Both the position numbers and the translations under genes were made by a program. A stretch of 64,000 bases of DNA from CAVVEQ01 sp963828855 (lineage in GTDB: Bacteria; Chloroflexota; Anaerolineae; Anaerolineales; Anaerolineaceae): positions 1,054,001-1,118,000 of the forward strand of contig CAWHGB010000002.1 in NCBI GenBank assembly GCA_963828855.1. The letters run 5' to 3'. Numbering within the stretch: the stretch's first letter is position 1; each line of letters starts with the position of its first letter. The notes below the pieces were generated by a model. The model was not told the origin of the DNA, did no database searches, and saw nothing but the letters and a program-made list of their open reading frames with translations. Of this stretch, positions 8,814 to 17,277 are shown in pieces.

Positions 8814-9371
8814 GTGATCAAAGAGACCATGAAGGAAGCCGAAACCAAGATGAATGGAGCCATCCAGGCACTGGAAAGTGATCTTTCCGGGATCCGCACA
8901 GGCCATGCCAGCCCCGCCCTGGTGGAGCGCCTGCAGGTTGAATACTACGGTGCGCCAACACCGCTTCTCCAGTTGGCCACCATCAGTGCTCCCGAACCCC
9001 GCCAACTGCTCATCCGTCCCTTCGACCCGACCACGCTCAAAGCCATAGAAAAAGCCATTCTGGCTTCTGAACTTGGGCTTACCCCCAATAACGATGGCAA
9101 AGCCATCCGCCTCAATATCCCACCCCTCACCGAGGAGCGTCGCCGCGAGCTGGTTAAGATTGTTCATCACCGCCTCGAGGAATCCCGCATCGCGGTTCGA
9201 AACATACGCCGGGATCTGATAAAGGACCTGAAGGATTTCGAGCACGAAAAGATGATCTCCGAGGATGATCTCATAACCGGTGAAGAGGATCTGCAGAAGC
9301 TCACCGATAAAAAGATTGAAGAGATAGACGCCATCGGGGAACGCAAAGAAAAAGAGATCATGGAGGTTTAG
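8814..9371 (+). CDS. frr: Ribosome-recycling factor
   Basis: A 185-residue RRF that, with EF-G, splits post-termination ribosomes. Family landmarks are present: LSGIRTGHASPALVERL in helix 1, PTPLLQLATISAPEPRQL in the beta domain, RLNIPPLTEERR, and a charged C-terminal helix (IDAIGERKEKEIMEV). Translation starts at GTG 8814, chosen because TAGGAGGATAAGCC precedes it. It is followed six bases later by uppS, the common bacterial frr-uppS-cdsA order. Confidence 0.97.
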   Translation: MIKETMKEAETKMNGAIQALESDLSGIRTGHASPALVERLQVEYYGAPTPLLQLATISAPEPRQLLIRPFDPTTLKAIEKAILASELGLTPNNDGKAIRLNIPPLTEERRRELVKIVHHRLEESRIAVRNIRRDLIKDLKDFEHEKMISEDDLITGEEDLQKLTDKKIEEIDAIGERKEKEIMEV

Positions 9372-9377
9372 GCACGA

Positions 9378-10130
9378 ATGCCTGAATCTGTGGATCAAAC
9401 CAGCTCTGAGATCATCCCTGCGCACATTGCCATTATCATGGATGGCAACGGCAGGTGGGCGCAAAGCCATGGTGTGCCGCGCATCGAAGGTCACCGTGCT
9501 GGCACTGAGAATCTGCGCCGGGTGATCAAAGGCTGTGTGGATTTCGGCGTCAAATACCTGACCGTTTATGCCTTTTCCACAGAAAACTGGTCCCGCCCGA
9601 AGGACGAAGTGCGGGGCTTGCTGCAGATCCTCGGGTCGGTGATCGACCGGGAGCTGAAGGAGTTGAACGCACAAGGCGTGCAGCTTCGCCACATCGGCCG
9701 CCTGGAAAAACTGACCCCTTCCCTGCGGAAGAAAGTTTTGCGCGCGGTCGATGTCACGAAACAAAACGACCGGCTGGTGTTCACGATCGCCTGGAATTAC
9801 GGCGGCCGGGATGAGATCATTTACGCGGTCCAGCAGCTCATGCGCGAAGGCATACCACCGGAAAACGTCACCGAGGATCACATCTGCGAGCGCCTTTTCA
9901 CCGCCGGCACACCCGACCCGGACCTGATCATCCGCACCTCAGGCGAGATCCGCGGAAGCAATTTCCTCATCTGGCAATCCGCCTACTCCGAGTGGTACTT
10001 CACTCCTGTGCTTTGGCCGGATTTTGATAAAGAGGAGCTGCATAAAGCCATCTTGGAGTTTGGGCAGCGCAACCGGCGCTTTGGTGGCCGGCAGGGCTGC
10101 GACCCCCAGGATAGCGGTTACCATGGCTAA
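9378..10130 (+). CDS. uppS: Isoprenyl transferase (undecaprenyl diphosphate synthase)
   Basis: UppS condenses isopentenyl diphosphate units onto farnesyl diphosphate with cis geometry to make the lipid carrier for wall polymers. Motifs: IAIIMDGNGRWAQSHG with the catalytic Asp of the P-loop, GHRAGTENLRRV, YLTVYAFSTENWSRP and the C-terminal DPDLIIRTSGEIRGSNFLIWQ. Length (250) is normal. The start ATG at 9378 is six bases after frr. The last residues overlap the start of cdsA. Confidence 0.96.
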   Translation: MPESVDQTSSEIIPAHIAIIMDGNGRWAQSHGVPRIEGHRAGTENLRRVIKGCVDFGVKYLTVYAFSTENWSRPKDEVRGLLQILGSVIDRELKELNAQGVQLRHIGRLEKLTPSLRKKVLRAVDVTKQNDRLVFTIAWNYGGRDEIIYAVQQLMREGIPPENVTEDHICERLFTAGTPDPDLIIRTSGEIRGSNFLIWQSAYSEWYFTPVLWPDFDKEELHKAILEFGQRNRRFGGRQGCDPQDSGYHG

Positions 10131-10926
10131 GCGCGTACTCACCATCGTCGTTCTGCTTCCCATCGTGATCATTTCCGTCTGGATTGGATCTTGGACGACT
10201 ACCCTCCTGGTGATCGTCTTTACCGGCATGGCTGCCTGGGAATATGGCGGGCTGTTTAAATCGGGGAAATACCAACCCAGCACGGTTTTGATCATCGCGG
10301 GAAGTGTTTCGCTGGTGCTAGCGCGGCAGATTAATGGGTTCGATGGAAGCAGCCTCATCCTGGCGCTGTTGATCATGATTTTCATGGTTTATCACGTCTT
10401 CACCTATCAGCGCGGGGCGGAAACCGCTGCGGTGGATTTTGGTGTTTCCCTGGCTGGCGCGGTTTACCTGGGCTGGATGATGGGGTATTTCATCTCGCTG
10501 CGCAACCTGGAGAACGGCTTCTGGTGGATCGCCCTGGCGTTCCTGGCCAGTATGTTCTCCGATATGGGTGCTTTTCTCATCGGGCGCAGGTATGGAAGCC
10601 ACAAGATGATGACCCGCGTCAGCCCCAATAAATCCTGGGAAGGTTATATTGGTGGCGTGGTCGTCTCCATGATCCTCACCACGCTGATCGCATGGGGAAT
10701 TCACCTATTTATCCCTGCGGTGACCATCCTGGGTGGGTTTGTGATGGGATTGGTCATTTCCATCCTCGCCCCGCTTGGAGATTTCGGCGAGAGCATGCTC
10801 AAGCGACCCTTTGGCATCAAGGATTCCAGCGACCTCATCCCGGGGCACGGCGGCTTCCTGGATCGCATCGACGCCTTTCTCTGGGCAGCCGTGCTCGGTT
10901 ATTACCTGACCCTGATCCTGACTTAA
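10123..10926 (+). CDS. cdsA: Phosphatidate cytidylyltransferase
   Basis: CdsA makes CDP-diacylglycerol from phosphatidate and CTP for phospholipid synthesis. This 267-residue protein has about seven membrane segments and the family signature near its C-terminus: SMLKRPFGIKDSS then PGHGGFLDRIDAF, with the metal-binding Lys-Asp and Asp-Arg-x-Asp. NKSWEG and SDMGAFLIGRRYG are also family hallmarks. I start it at ATG 10123 (MAKRVLTIVVLL), overlapping the uppS stop, because the upstream extension is merely the uppS reading frame shifted. Confidence 0.95.
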   Translation: MAKRVLTIVVLLPIVIISVWIGSWTTTLLVIVFTGMAAWEYGGLFKSGKYQPSTVLIIAGSVSLVLARQINGFDGSSLILALLIMIFMVYHVFTYQRGAETAAVDFGVSLAGAVYLGWMMGYFISLRNLENGFWWIALAFLASMFSDMGAFLIGRRYGSHKMMTRVSPNKSWEGYIGGVVVSMILTTLIAWGIHLFIPAVTILGGFVMGLVISILAPLGDFGESMLKRPFGIKDSSDLIPGHGGFLDRIDAFLWAAVLGYYLTLILT

Positions 10927-10949
10927 TTCTTCATTGAAAGAGGTGGAGC

Positions 10950-11933
10950 ATGACCAATGAACCCACCCGCAACCTGGCTCTTGAACTCGTGCGTGTCACC
11001 GAGGCGGCTGCCCTTGCCGCCGGACGTTTTGTCGGCCGGGGGGATAAGAACGCGGCGGATAAGGCCGCCGTGGATGCCATGCGCCTGGTGATGAATTCCA
11101 TCCAGATGGACGGTGTGATCGTGATCGGCGAGGGGGAAAAGGACGAAGCACCCATGCTCTTCAACGGTGAACGGCTCGGCACCGGCGCCGCCCCGGCGGT
11201 GGATATCGCCGTGGATCCCATCGATGGCACCCGCCCGCTCGCCAACGGGCTGGATAACACCATCGCCGTGGTCGCCCTCGCCCCGCGTGGAACCATGTTT
11301 GACCCGGGTCCTTTTGTATACATGAACAAGCTGGCGGTCGGGCCGGTAGCTGCTGGCGTGATCGATATCCAGGCCCCCGTGCGCGATAACCTGGAAAAGA
11401 TCGCCCGCGCCAAGGGGGAAAAAGTGGATGACCTGACCGTGGTCATCCTCGACCGGCCGCGCAACGAAACTCTGGTGCGTGAGGTACGTGCCTGCGGGGC
11501 ACGCATCCGCCTGATCCATGATGGCGATGTGGCCGGGGCGCTCATGACCGCCTGGCCGGAATCGCACATCGACGCGTTGATGGGCGTCGGCGGCACACCC
11601 GAGGGAGTGATCGCCGCCGTCGCGCTGCGCTGCATGGGCGGCAGCATCCAGGGTAAGCTCTACGCACGCACACCGGAAGAAGAATCCCGCGGGAAGGCGG
11701 CGGGCGTGGATTTTGAAAAAGTGCTGAATCTCGACGACCTGGTCGGGTCGCAGGATGTCTTTTTTGCCGCCACAGGCATCACCGGCGGGGAGCTCTTGAA
11801 AGGCGTGGAATATTCCGCCGGCATTGCTGAGACCGACAGCCTGGTGATGCGCGGGCTCACCGGAACCATCCGGCACATCACTGCCACCCACCAGCTCAGC
11901 CGTTTGGATAGCATTTCGAGCATTCAGTATTGA
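10950..11933 (+). CDS. glpX: Class II fructose-1,6-bisphosphatase (GlpX)
   Basis: GlpX removes the 1-phosphate of fructose 1,6-bisphosphate in gluconeogenesis. Signatures include VIVIGEGEKDEAPML with metal-binding Glu, DIAVDPIDGTRPLANG with the catalytic Asp/Asp pair, and GVGGTPEGVIAA. Length (327) is normal. GAAAGAGGTGGAGC precedes the ATG at 10950. In this window it could connect the glycerol-3-phosphate genes at 21-25 kb with sugar synthesis, though it is not adjacent to them. Confidence 0.95.
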   Translation: MTNEPTRNLALELVRVTEAAALAAGRFVGRGDKNAADKAAVDAMRLVMNSIQMDGVIVIGEGEKDEAPMLFNGERLGTGAAPAVDIAVDPIDGTRPLANGLDNTIAVVALAPRGTMFDPGPFVYMNKLAVGPVAAGVIDIQAPVRDNLEKIARAKGEKVDDLTVVILDRPRNETLVREVRACGARIRLIHDGDVAGALMTAWPESHIDALMGVGGTPEGVIAAVALRCMGGSIQGKLYARTPEEESRGKAAGVDFEKVLNLDDLVGSQDVFFAATGITGGELLKGVEYSAGIAETDSLVMRGLTGTIRHITATHQLSRLDSISSIQY

Positions 11934-11943
11934 CGAGTAAATC

Positions 11944-12077
11944 GTCATTGCGAGGAGGGCGTTAGCCCGACGAAGCAAACTCATAGGTAATCAAAATTAA
12001 ATACGGTTCGATATGCGATTGCTCACCTGCATATGCCGCAGGTGCAAGTGTCGGCCGCTTCGCGGTCTCGCAATGAC
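11944..12077. repeat. REP-like element with 11-bp terminal inverted repeats
   Basis: GTCATTGCGAG at 11944-11954 is matched perfectly in inverse by CTCGCAATGAC at 12067-12077. Between them lie CGACGAAGCAA, an imperfect hairpin (CACCTGCATATGCCGCAGGTG) and GCCGCTTCGCGG. It fills most of the glpX-rplS gap (11934-12234), which otherwise holds only the rplS promoter. Related fragments occur at 20264-20377 and near 49573-49604. Confidence 0.75.
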
Positions 12078-12154
12078 ATCGGTTTTCTGTTGGGCGCACA
12101 GCCGCGCGTTCTTTGCGGCCCCTACCCCAATAAAATAACTATTAGGAATTCTCC

Positions 12155-12183
12155 TTGCATCCCCCGAATCCCCGTGTTATAAT
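12155..12183 (+). promoter_or_regulatory. rplS promoter
   Basis: TTGCAT (12155-12160), a 17-base spacer and TATAAT (12178-12183), 51 bases upstream of the rplS ATG. Confidence 0.7.
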
Positions 12184-12234
12184 CCGCCCTCGCGTCTAGA
12201 AGCGCTGATCTTAGAAAAAAGCAAGGTGTCCATC

Positions 12235-12582
12235 ATGAGTGTCGAAATTAAGGCAGTTGAATCCCCCGTAAACCCGAATATTCCCGAGCTGCGCACCGGT
12301 GATACCGTCAGTGTGCACGTCAAGATCAAGGAAGGCACCCGCGAGCGTATCCAGGAATTCAAAGGCACCATCCTGTATATGCACCGTCGCGGTCAAAATT
12401 CCACCTTCACCGTCCGCCGCCTGGCCTCCAACGGCGTGGGCGTCGAGCGCAGCTTCCTGCTCCGCTCCCCGCGCATCGATAAGGTCGTTGTCGAGCGCCA
12501 CAACCAGACTCGCCGCTCCCGCCTCTACTTCCTGCGCGACCGCACCGGCAAGAGCGCGCGCCTCAAACAGAAATTTTCCTAA
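12235..12582 (+). CDS. rplS: 50S ribosomal protein L19
   Basis: A 115-residue basic protein at the 30S-50S interface. Signatures: PNIPELRTGDTVSVHVKIKEG, RIQEFKGTILYMHRRG, FTVRRLASNGVGVERSF and the C-terminal RRSRLYFLRDRTGKSARLK. I use ATG 12235; a GTG nine bases upstream is possible but would sit inside the probable ribosome-binding site (GCAAGGTG). It has its own promoter and a downstream hairpin, so it is likely monocistronic. Confidence 0.97.
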   Translation: MSVEIKAVESPVNPNIPELRTGDTVSVHVKIKEGTRERIQEFKGTILYMHRRGQNSTFTVRRLASNGVGVERSFLLRSPRIDKVVVERHNQTRRSRLYFLRDRTGKSARLKQKFS

Positions 12583-12603
12583 TCTCCTCTCTCCTATGTT
12601 TTT

Positions 12604-12640
12604 GGGTGCAGCTTCAAACGAGGTTGCACCCGCTTCTTTT
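12604..12640 (+). terminator. Probable terminator after rplS
   Basis: GGGTGCA (12604-12610) pairs with TGCACCC (12625-12631) and is followed by GCTTCTTTT. The 14-base loop makes this a moderate terminator. Confidence 0.55.
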
Positions 12641-12658
12641 AAATTAGAATGGTCGCAT

Positions 12659-13375
12659 ATGACCGCACCCCGCATTGGCGTCACCTCCGCAGAATTTGCC
12701 CCCATAACCCGCAACGATAAGGAAGCCTACACCCGCGCCGTGGAAATGGCCGGCGGCTCGCCCGAGCTGATCCCGGCTGACCTTCCACAAGAAGAACTGG
12801 ATGCACTCCTCACCCGGCTGGATGGCATCCTTCTGACCGGCGGTGGCGACATGGACCCCGCCCGCTTCAACGGCAGCCCCCACCCGCGCGTTTATGGAAT
12901 CTCAGAAAGCAGAGATGCCATCGAGATCGCTCTTGCCCAGCGCGCGCGTGACCTGCGCATCCCCATTTTCGGTATCTGCCGCGGTTGCCAGGTCATGAAT
13001 GTAGCTTACGGCGGTAGTCTTTTCACGCATATCAGCGACCAGCTCCCCGGTGCACTCGAGCACAGCCATGATAAATTCCGCGAGGAGCACCACTTTGTCA
13101 GCATTGATCCTGATTCCCTGTTGGAGTGCATCGTTGGAACGAACGAGCTGGCGGTAAACAGCCTCCATCACCAGGGTATCTCCAAGGTCGCGCCAGCGCT
13201 CATCCCCACCGCCTGCGCGCCGGATGGCTTGGTGGAAGGAGTCGAGCTGCGCGCGCATCCCTTCGGTCTTGGGGTGCAGTGGCACCCGGAACACCTCACC
13301 GACCGCAGCGAAATGGCTGCGTTATTCGAAGCCCTTGTCCTGGCTGCAGGAAAATATCATGACCGGTCTGGTTAA
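12659..13375 (+). CDS. Peptidase C26 / gamma-glutamyl amidohydrolase (PuuD-like)
   Basis: A class I glutamine amidotransferase-fold hydrolase of 238 residues. Visible catalytic elements are GICRGC (nucleophile Cys in FGICRGCQVMN) and the His-Glu of GVQWHPEHL; LLTGGGDMDPARF is the usual oxyanion region. Such enzymes cleave gamma-glutamyl bonds, e.g. gamma-glutamyl-GABA or folate polyglutamates. The ATG at 12659 begins MTAPRIGVTS; longer in-frame starts would overlap rplS. Its end overlaps the murI start by 17 bases. Confidence 0.87.
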   Translation: MTAPRIGVTSAEFAPITRNDKEAYTRAVEMAGGSPELIPADLPQEELDALLTRLDGILLTGGGDMDPARFNGSPHPRVYGISESRDAIEIALAQRARDLRIPIFGICRGCQVMNVAYGGSLFTHISDQLPGALEHSHDKFREEHHFVSIDPDSLLECIVGTNELAVNSLHHQGISKVAPALIPTACAPDGLVEGVELRAHPFGLGVQWHPEHLTDRSEMAALFEALVLAAGKYHDRSG

Positions 13376-14187
13376 TCCACCACCCATCGGGGTCTTCGAT
13401 TCCGGTGTGGGCGGGCTTTCCGTCCTCAAAGCCATCCGCGCCCAGTTGCCCGCCCAGCCGGTCTTCTATTTTGCCGACCAGGCTCACGTCCCCTACGGCT
13501 CGCGTTCGCTTGGAAGAGGTGCGTGCTTTCTCCTCTGCGATCACCACTTTCCTGCTCAGCCTCGGCTCCGCCATGATCGTGGTGGCCTGCAACACCGCCT
13601 CGGCTGCCGCCCTGCAGGAGCTGCGCATCCAATTTCCACAGACCCGCTTCGTGGGCATGGAACCGGCGGTCAAACCCGCTGCCGAGCAGACCCGCACCGG
13701 CGTGGTGGGCGTACTTGCTACCCCGGCCACCTTCCAGGGCAAGCTGTATTCCTCGGTGGTCGAGCGCTTCGCCCACGAGGTCACCCTCATTCAATCCACC
13801 TGCCCAGGTCTGGTGGGCGAGATCGAGAAGGGCAACCTGGATGGCGCGGAAACCCGCCGCATCCTCCGTGAAGCCATCCTGCCCATGCTGGAACGCAACA
13901 TCGATACTATCGTCCTCGGCTGCACCCACTATCCCTTCGTCATCCCCCTTATCCGCGAGATCGCAGGGGAGGGTGTGAAAGTGATCGACCCCGCCCCGGC
14001 CATCGCCCGCCAGACTGGCCGCGTTCTGGATTCACTCGGCATCGTCCAGCTCGCGGATTTCCAGGCGGATGTTACCTATTACACCAGCGGTCCGGCAGCC
14101 GGGCTTGAAAAATTGCTGCCCCTCCTGCTCGGTGAGATTGGTAAAACCCAGAAAGCGTCCTGGGACGCAAGCGGCCATCTTTCCTGA
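13359..14187 (+). CDS. murI: Glutamate racemase, one frame break
   Basis: MurI makes D-glutamate for peptidoglycan. The N-terminal part reads PPIGVFDSGVGGLSVL (catalytic Asp region) and ends at YGSRSL; the remainder, from EEVRAF, is one frame later because CTTGGAAGAG has one extra G near 13512. The second frame has both catalytic Cys motifs, VVACNTASAAA and LGCTHYPF. Repaired length is about 275 residues. The ATG at 13359 lies within the preceding gene, suggesting coupling. Confidence 0.92.
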
Positions 14188-14309
14188 TTTTCCAAACGCA
14201 ATTTGCCTTCCCAATTCCTTCTTATCTTCCCATCCAACAAATCAACAATTCAACCAATCAACTCTTACCCTCCTCCCCCCTGTTATACTTGCGCAAAGGA
14301 AATTCACCC

Positions 14310-14840
14310 ATGCCCCGAATTGATCTCGAAATGAACCATGTTGACGCGCTGCGCGTGGATGCGATCGGCAAGCCCGGCAAGCGTGTCTTCTATTTGCAAG
14401 GTGAGAAGGATGGCCAAAAAGCCACCCTGCTGGTTGAAAAGATCCAGCTCCAGGTGCTGGCCCAGGGAGTGCAAAAGTTCTTTAGCGATCTTTCCGCCGA
14501 AAAACCCGATCTGCCGCCCGCTGAGGTGAAATGGAACGAGAAGGATTTCCGCCTCACCCCGCCGCTGGACCCGCTCTTCCGCGTGGGCGAGATCGACCTG
14601 GTATATGACCCCGACCCGGACCTGGCTGGTCTGGTCTGCCGGGAGATCCGGCGGGATGACAGCCTGCCCGAGGACCTGGGCATCGTGAGATTCTGGTGCA
14701 CCCGCGCCCAGTTACAAGCCCTTATGGAGTGGGTCGTGGAACTGGCCGGCCGCGGGCTGAAGATCTGCCCAACCTGCGGTCAACCAATGGATCCCGAGGG
14801 TCACCTCTGCCCCAAGAAGAATGGGCACAGCAAGAAATAA
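14310..14840 (+). CDS. DUF3090 family protein (TIGR03847-like)
   Basis: A 176-residue protein with RVFYLQGEKDGQKATLLVEKIQ near the N-terminus, a central acidic strand region (FRVGEIDLVYD) and a C-terminal zinc-ribbon-like CPTCGQPMDPEGHLCPK. The family is best known from Actinobacteria and Chloroflexota, where it sits next to an SCO1664-type gene, exactly as here. Function is unknown; the partner's kinase-like fold suggests a shared, undescribed pathway. ATG 14310 follows AAAGGAAATTCACCC; a TATACT at 14284-14289 is a possible -10. Confidence 0.82.
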   Translation: MPRIDLEMNHVDALRVDAIGKPGKRVFYLQGEKDGQKATLLVEKIQLQVLAQGVQKFFSDLSAEKPDLPPAEVKWNEKDFRLTPPLDPLFRVGEIDLVYDPDPDLAGLVCREIRRDDSLPEDLGIVRFWCTRAQLQALMEWVVELAGRGLKICPTCGQPMDPEGHLCPKKNGHSKK

Positions 14841-15597
14841 CTTGCTTCATCCCATGGATTCCCTCCCCGTACCGGTTATCACCCAGGAATTGATCCTCGC
14901 CGCCCTGAGCGATGGGGAGATAGACCTGCAGGGGCAGTTCGTCTGGGGTTCCAATTCCACCTTCCTGGTCCATGTCATTACGCCCGATCTCAGCCTGCCG
15001 GCCATCTACAAACCCTCCCGCGGCGAGCGCCCGCTATATGATTTCCCCGCCGCCAGCCTGGCAAAGCGCGAGGTTTCTGCTTTTGTTGTCAGCCAGGCGC
15101 TGGGCTGGAGCCTCGTACCCCCCACTGTGTATCGCCGCAAGGGTCCTTTTGGGAAGGGCTCGCTCCAGCTTTTCATTCCCCATGACGCCAACCGCCATTA
15201 TTTTAGTTTAGCCGACGACAAAAAAGAGACACTCAAAGTGGTCGCCTGTTTCGACCTTTTGATCAACAACGCTGACCGCAAGGGCAGCCACATCCTCTGG
15301 GACGAAGAGGATCACCTGTGGGCTATCGATCATGGTATCTGCTTCCACCGGGACTATAAGCTCCGCACGGTCATCTGGGATTTCATCGACCAGCCCATCC
15401 CGCAGGAATTCCTTGAAAATATTCGGGCTTTACTGCCCTTGTTGGGTGAACATGACGAGCCGACCGGGCTCCTGCAGGATTGGCTGCTACCCGGGGAGGT
15501 GAACGCCCTCCGGCGGAGAGCAGAACAGCTCCTGGCGGAAGGTGTCTTTCCCCCTCCGCGCGGCAAAGACCGCCCCTTTCCGTATCCGCCACTCTAG
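14821..15597 (+). CDS. SCO1664 family protein (PI3/PI4-kinase-like fold)
   Basis: 258 residues (or 247 from the second Met at 14854). It has a minimal phosphatidylinositol-kinase-like core: AIYKPSRGERPLYDF (nucleotide-binding Lys), LAKREVSAFVVSQALGW, LLINNADRKGSHIL (catalytic-loop-like NxDR) and LWAIDHGICFH (DxG-like metal site). It overlaps the DUF3090 gene by 20 bases. Families of this fold include true kinases and pseudokinases; the conserved Asp residues favour nucleotide binding. Confidence 0.8.
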   Translation: MGTARNNLLHPMDSLPVPVITQELILAALSDGEIDLQGQFVWGSNSTFLVHVITPDLSLPAIYKPSRGERPLYDFPAASLAKREVSAFVVSQALGWSLVPPTVYRRKGPFGKGSLQLFIPHDANRHYFSLADDKKETLKVVACFDLLINNADRKGSHILWDEEDHLWAIDHGICFHRDYKLRTVIWDFIDQPIPQEFLENIRALLPLLGEHDEPTGLLQDWLLPGEVNALRRRAEQLLAEGVFPPPRGKDRPFPYPPL

Positions 15598-15606
15598 GAC
15601 TCATAA

Positions 15607-16632
15607 ATGTATAGATATCGTCTCGCGCTGGTTGGTTTTGGAAACGTTGGGCAGGCTTTCGCCCGGCTGCTTCTCCGCAAGGAGCAAACCCTGCTGGATG
15701 AATATGGCTTGACCTTCACCGTCACCGGCATTGCCACTGGCAGACATGGATCGGTGATCGACCCGGAAGGGGTCGATCTGGACCGGGCACTCGCCGAAGC
15801 CGCCGCAGGTTTCACCGGCATTATTTTCCTTAAAGATAACCTCGATACCCTGAATTTCATCTCTGCCTGCCCCGCGGATGCCCTGCTGGAAAACTCGCCG
15901 GTCAACCACCAGACAGGTGAACCGGCCGCTGAGCACCTGCGCGCGGCCCTCAGGCGGGGGATGCATGCCATCACCGCCAACAAGGGTCCGGTCGTCTTCG
16001 CCCACCGTGAGCTTACCCGGCTGGCTTCTGAAAAGAGCAGGTGCTTCCTCTTCGAATCTGCGGTGATGGATGGCGCTCCCATCTTTTCGCTCTTCCGCGA
16101 GGCCCTGCCCGCGGCGGAATTGCGCGGCTTCACAGGCATCCTCAATTCCTGCACCAACTACATCCTTGGCTTGCAGGAGCAGGGTGAATCGTTGGAGAAT
16201 GCGGTCAAAAAAGCCCAGGCCATCGGGATCGCCGAATCCGATCCCACCGCCGACCTGGATGGCTGGGATGCCGCGGTCAAGGTGGCCGCGCTGTGCAATG
16301 TGTTGATGGGGGCGGAGATCACCCCTCTGGATATCCCCCGCGAGGGTATCCGTTCCCTCTCCGCGGAGGAGATCCGCTCCGCGCGAAACGGGGGCGAACG
16401 CTGGAAGCTGCTTTGCCGCGCCCGCCGCGAAGATGGAAATCTCGTCACCTCAATCCGCCCCGAGCTGGTCGATTCCGCCTCGCCATTCTTCGCCGTGGAG
16501 GGTACCAGCTCCATGGTGAAATTCGAGACCGACGTTCTGCCCGGTCTTGGCATCCTGGAGATGAACCCAAGACCCGAGACCACCGCCTATGGGTTGCTCG
16601 CGGATCTCATTCGGGCATTTAAAGAAAATTAA
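15607..16632 (+). CDS. hom: Homoserine dehydrogenase, short form
   Basis: It reduces aspartate-semialdehyde to homoserine in Thr/Met synthesis. The 341-residue protein has an N-terminal Rossmann fold (LALVGFGNVGQAFARLLL) and the catalytic domain with ITANKGPV, GFTGILNSCTNYIL, ESDPTADLDGWDAAVKVA and the catalytic Lys. It lacks the C-terminal ACT domain, so it may be insensitive to threonine. It starts nine bases after the SCO1664 stop. Confidence 0.92.
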   Translation: MYRYRLALVGFGNVGQAFARLLLRKEQTLLDEYGLTFTVTGIATGRHGSVIDPEGVDLDRALAEAAAGFTGIIFLKDNLDTLNFISACPADALLENSPVNHQTGEPAAEHLRAALRRGMHAITANKGPVVFAHRELTRLASEKSRCFLFESAVMDGAPIFSLFREALPAAELRGFTGILNSCTNYILGLQEQGESLENAVKKAQAIGIAESDPTADLDGWDAAVKVAALCNVLMGAEITPLDIPREGIRSLSAEEIRSARNGGERWKLLCRARREDGNLVTSIRPELVDSASPFFAVEGTSSMVKFETDVLPGLGILEMNPRPETTAYGLLADLIRAFKEN

Positions 16633-16635
16633 ACA

Positions 16636-17277
16636 ATGAGCGAAGCGATCTGGCTGGCAGGTTCCTCCCTCCCTCGTAAATCCCGCGAAGTCCCGCGTGC
16701 CTGGTTGGATCGTTTCCTGTCGAATTCCGGCGTCCGCCCGGAGTGGATCACCGCGGCGCACGTCATCCAGCCGAAAGCGGAGAACGCCGATCCAGGGTGG
16801 AACCTTCCGATCCTGCCCTTCTGCTGGACGGGCGGCGCCACCCAGGCGCATTTCCTCCTCGCCGCGCTCTGCCGGGAGCTGCGAACCGGTGGGCATGAAT
16901 TAGCGTTGATGCTGGAAAAAGATTCCGCCGGCTGGAACGCCACCCTCCTGGCCACCCCCGCCTTCTTCGGCGCGCGCAACCGAATCCCCGCGGTGATGAT
17001 CACGGAAACGGGGGTATTTCCTCAGGCTGAACCGGCTGTTAGAAGCAGTGAGCAGGCGCAATTCCTGCAAAAATCTAGTCTTTCCCCGCTGCCTGAGACC
17101 ATTTCTTTATCTCCGGCTGCCTGGCTGAATGGCGCAGCCTGGTCGGAAGCCGCGGGGTTAGTGCGCGCGCTGAACGCTGCTTCTGCGGTGATTTCCAAAG
17201 AGCCCGGGAAAACCAGCGCCCTGCGAAGCGCGGTTCCCGATGGACCCACCCTGATCACCCTGCTGGAGGGGCTGTGA
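16636..17277 (+). CDS. Uncharacterised protein, faintly thiolase-like
   Basis: 213 residues, not confidently recognised. The stretch from about residue 35 to 115 (AAHVIQPK, CWTGGATQAHFLLAALCRELRTGG, LLATPAFFGARN) recalls the N-terminal half of thiolases, where a GSGLQA loop holds the active Cys, but no such Cys is present and the C-terminal catalytic half is missing. It lies three bases after hom and overlaps folK by four bases, so it is probably expressed with both. Confidence 0.5.
   Translation: MSEAIWLAGSSLPRKSREVPRAWLDRFLSNSGVRPEWITAAHVIQPKAENADPGWNLPILPFCWTGGATQAHFLLAALCRELRTGGHELALMLEKDSAGWNATLLATPAFFGARNRIPAVMITETGVFPQAEPAVRSSEQAQFLQKSSLSPLPETISLSPAAWLNGAAWSEAAGLVRALNAASAVISKEPGKTSALRSAVPDGPTLITLLEGL

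Noticed and set aside
8799..9881. Open frame of 360 codons opposite frr and uppS
   Set aside because: Antisense shadow of two conserved genes with no recognisable motif.
10923..11984. Open frame of 353 codons opposite glpX
   Set aside because: Antisense shadow; glpX is complete and conserved on the plus strand.
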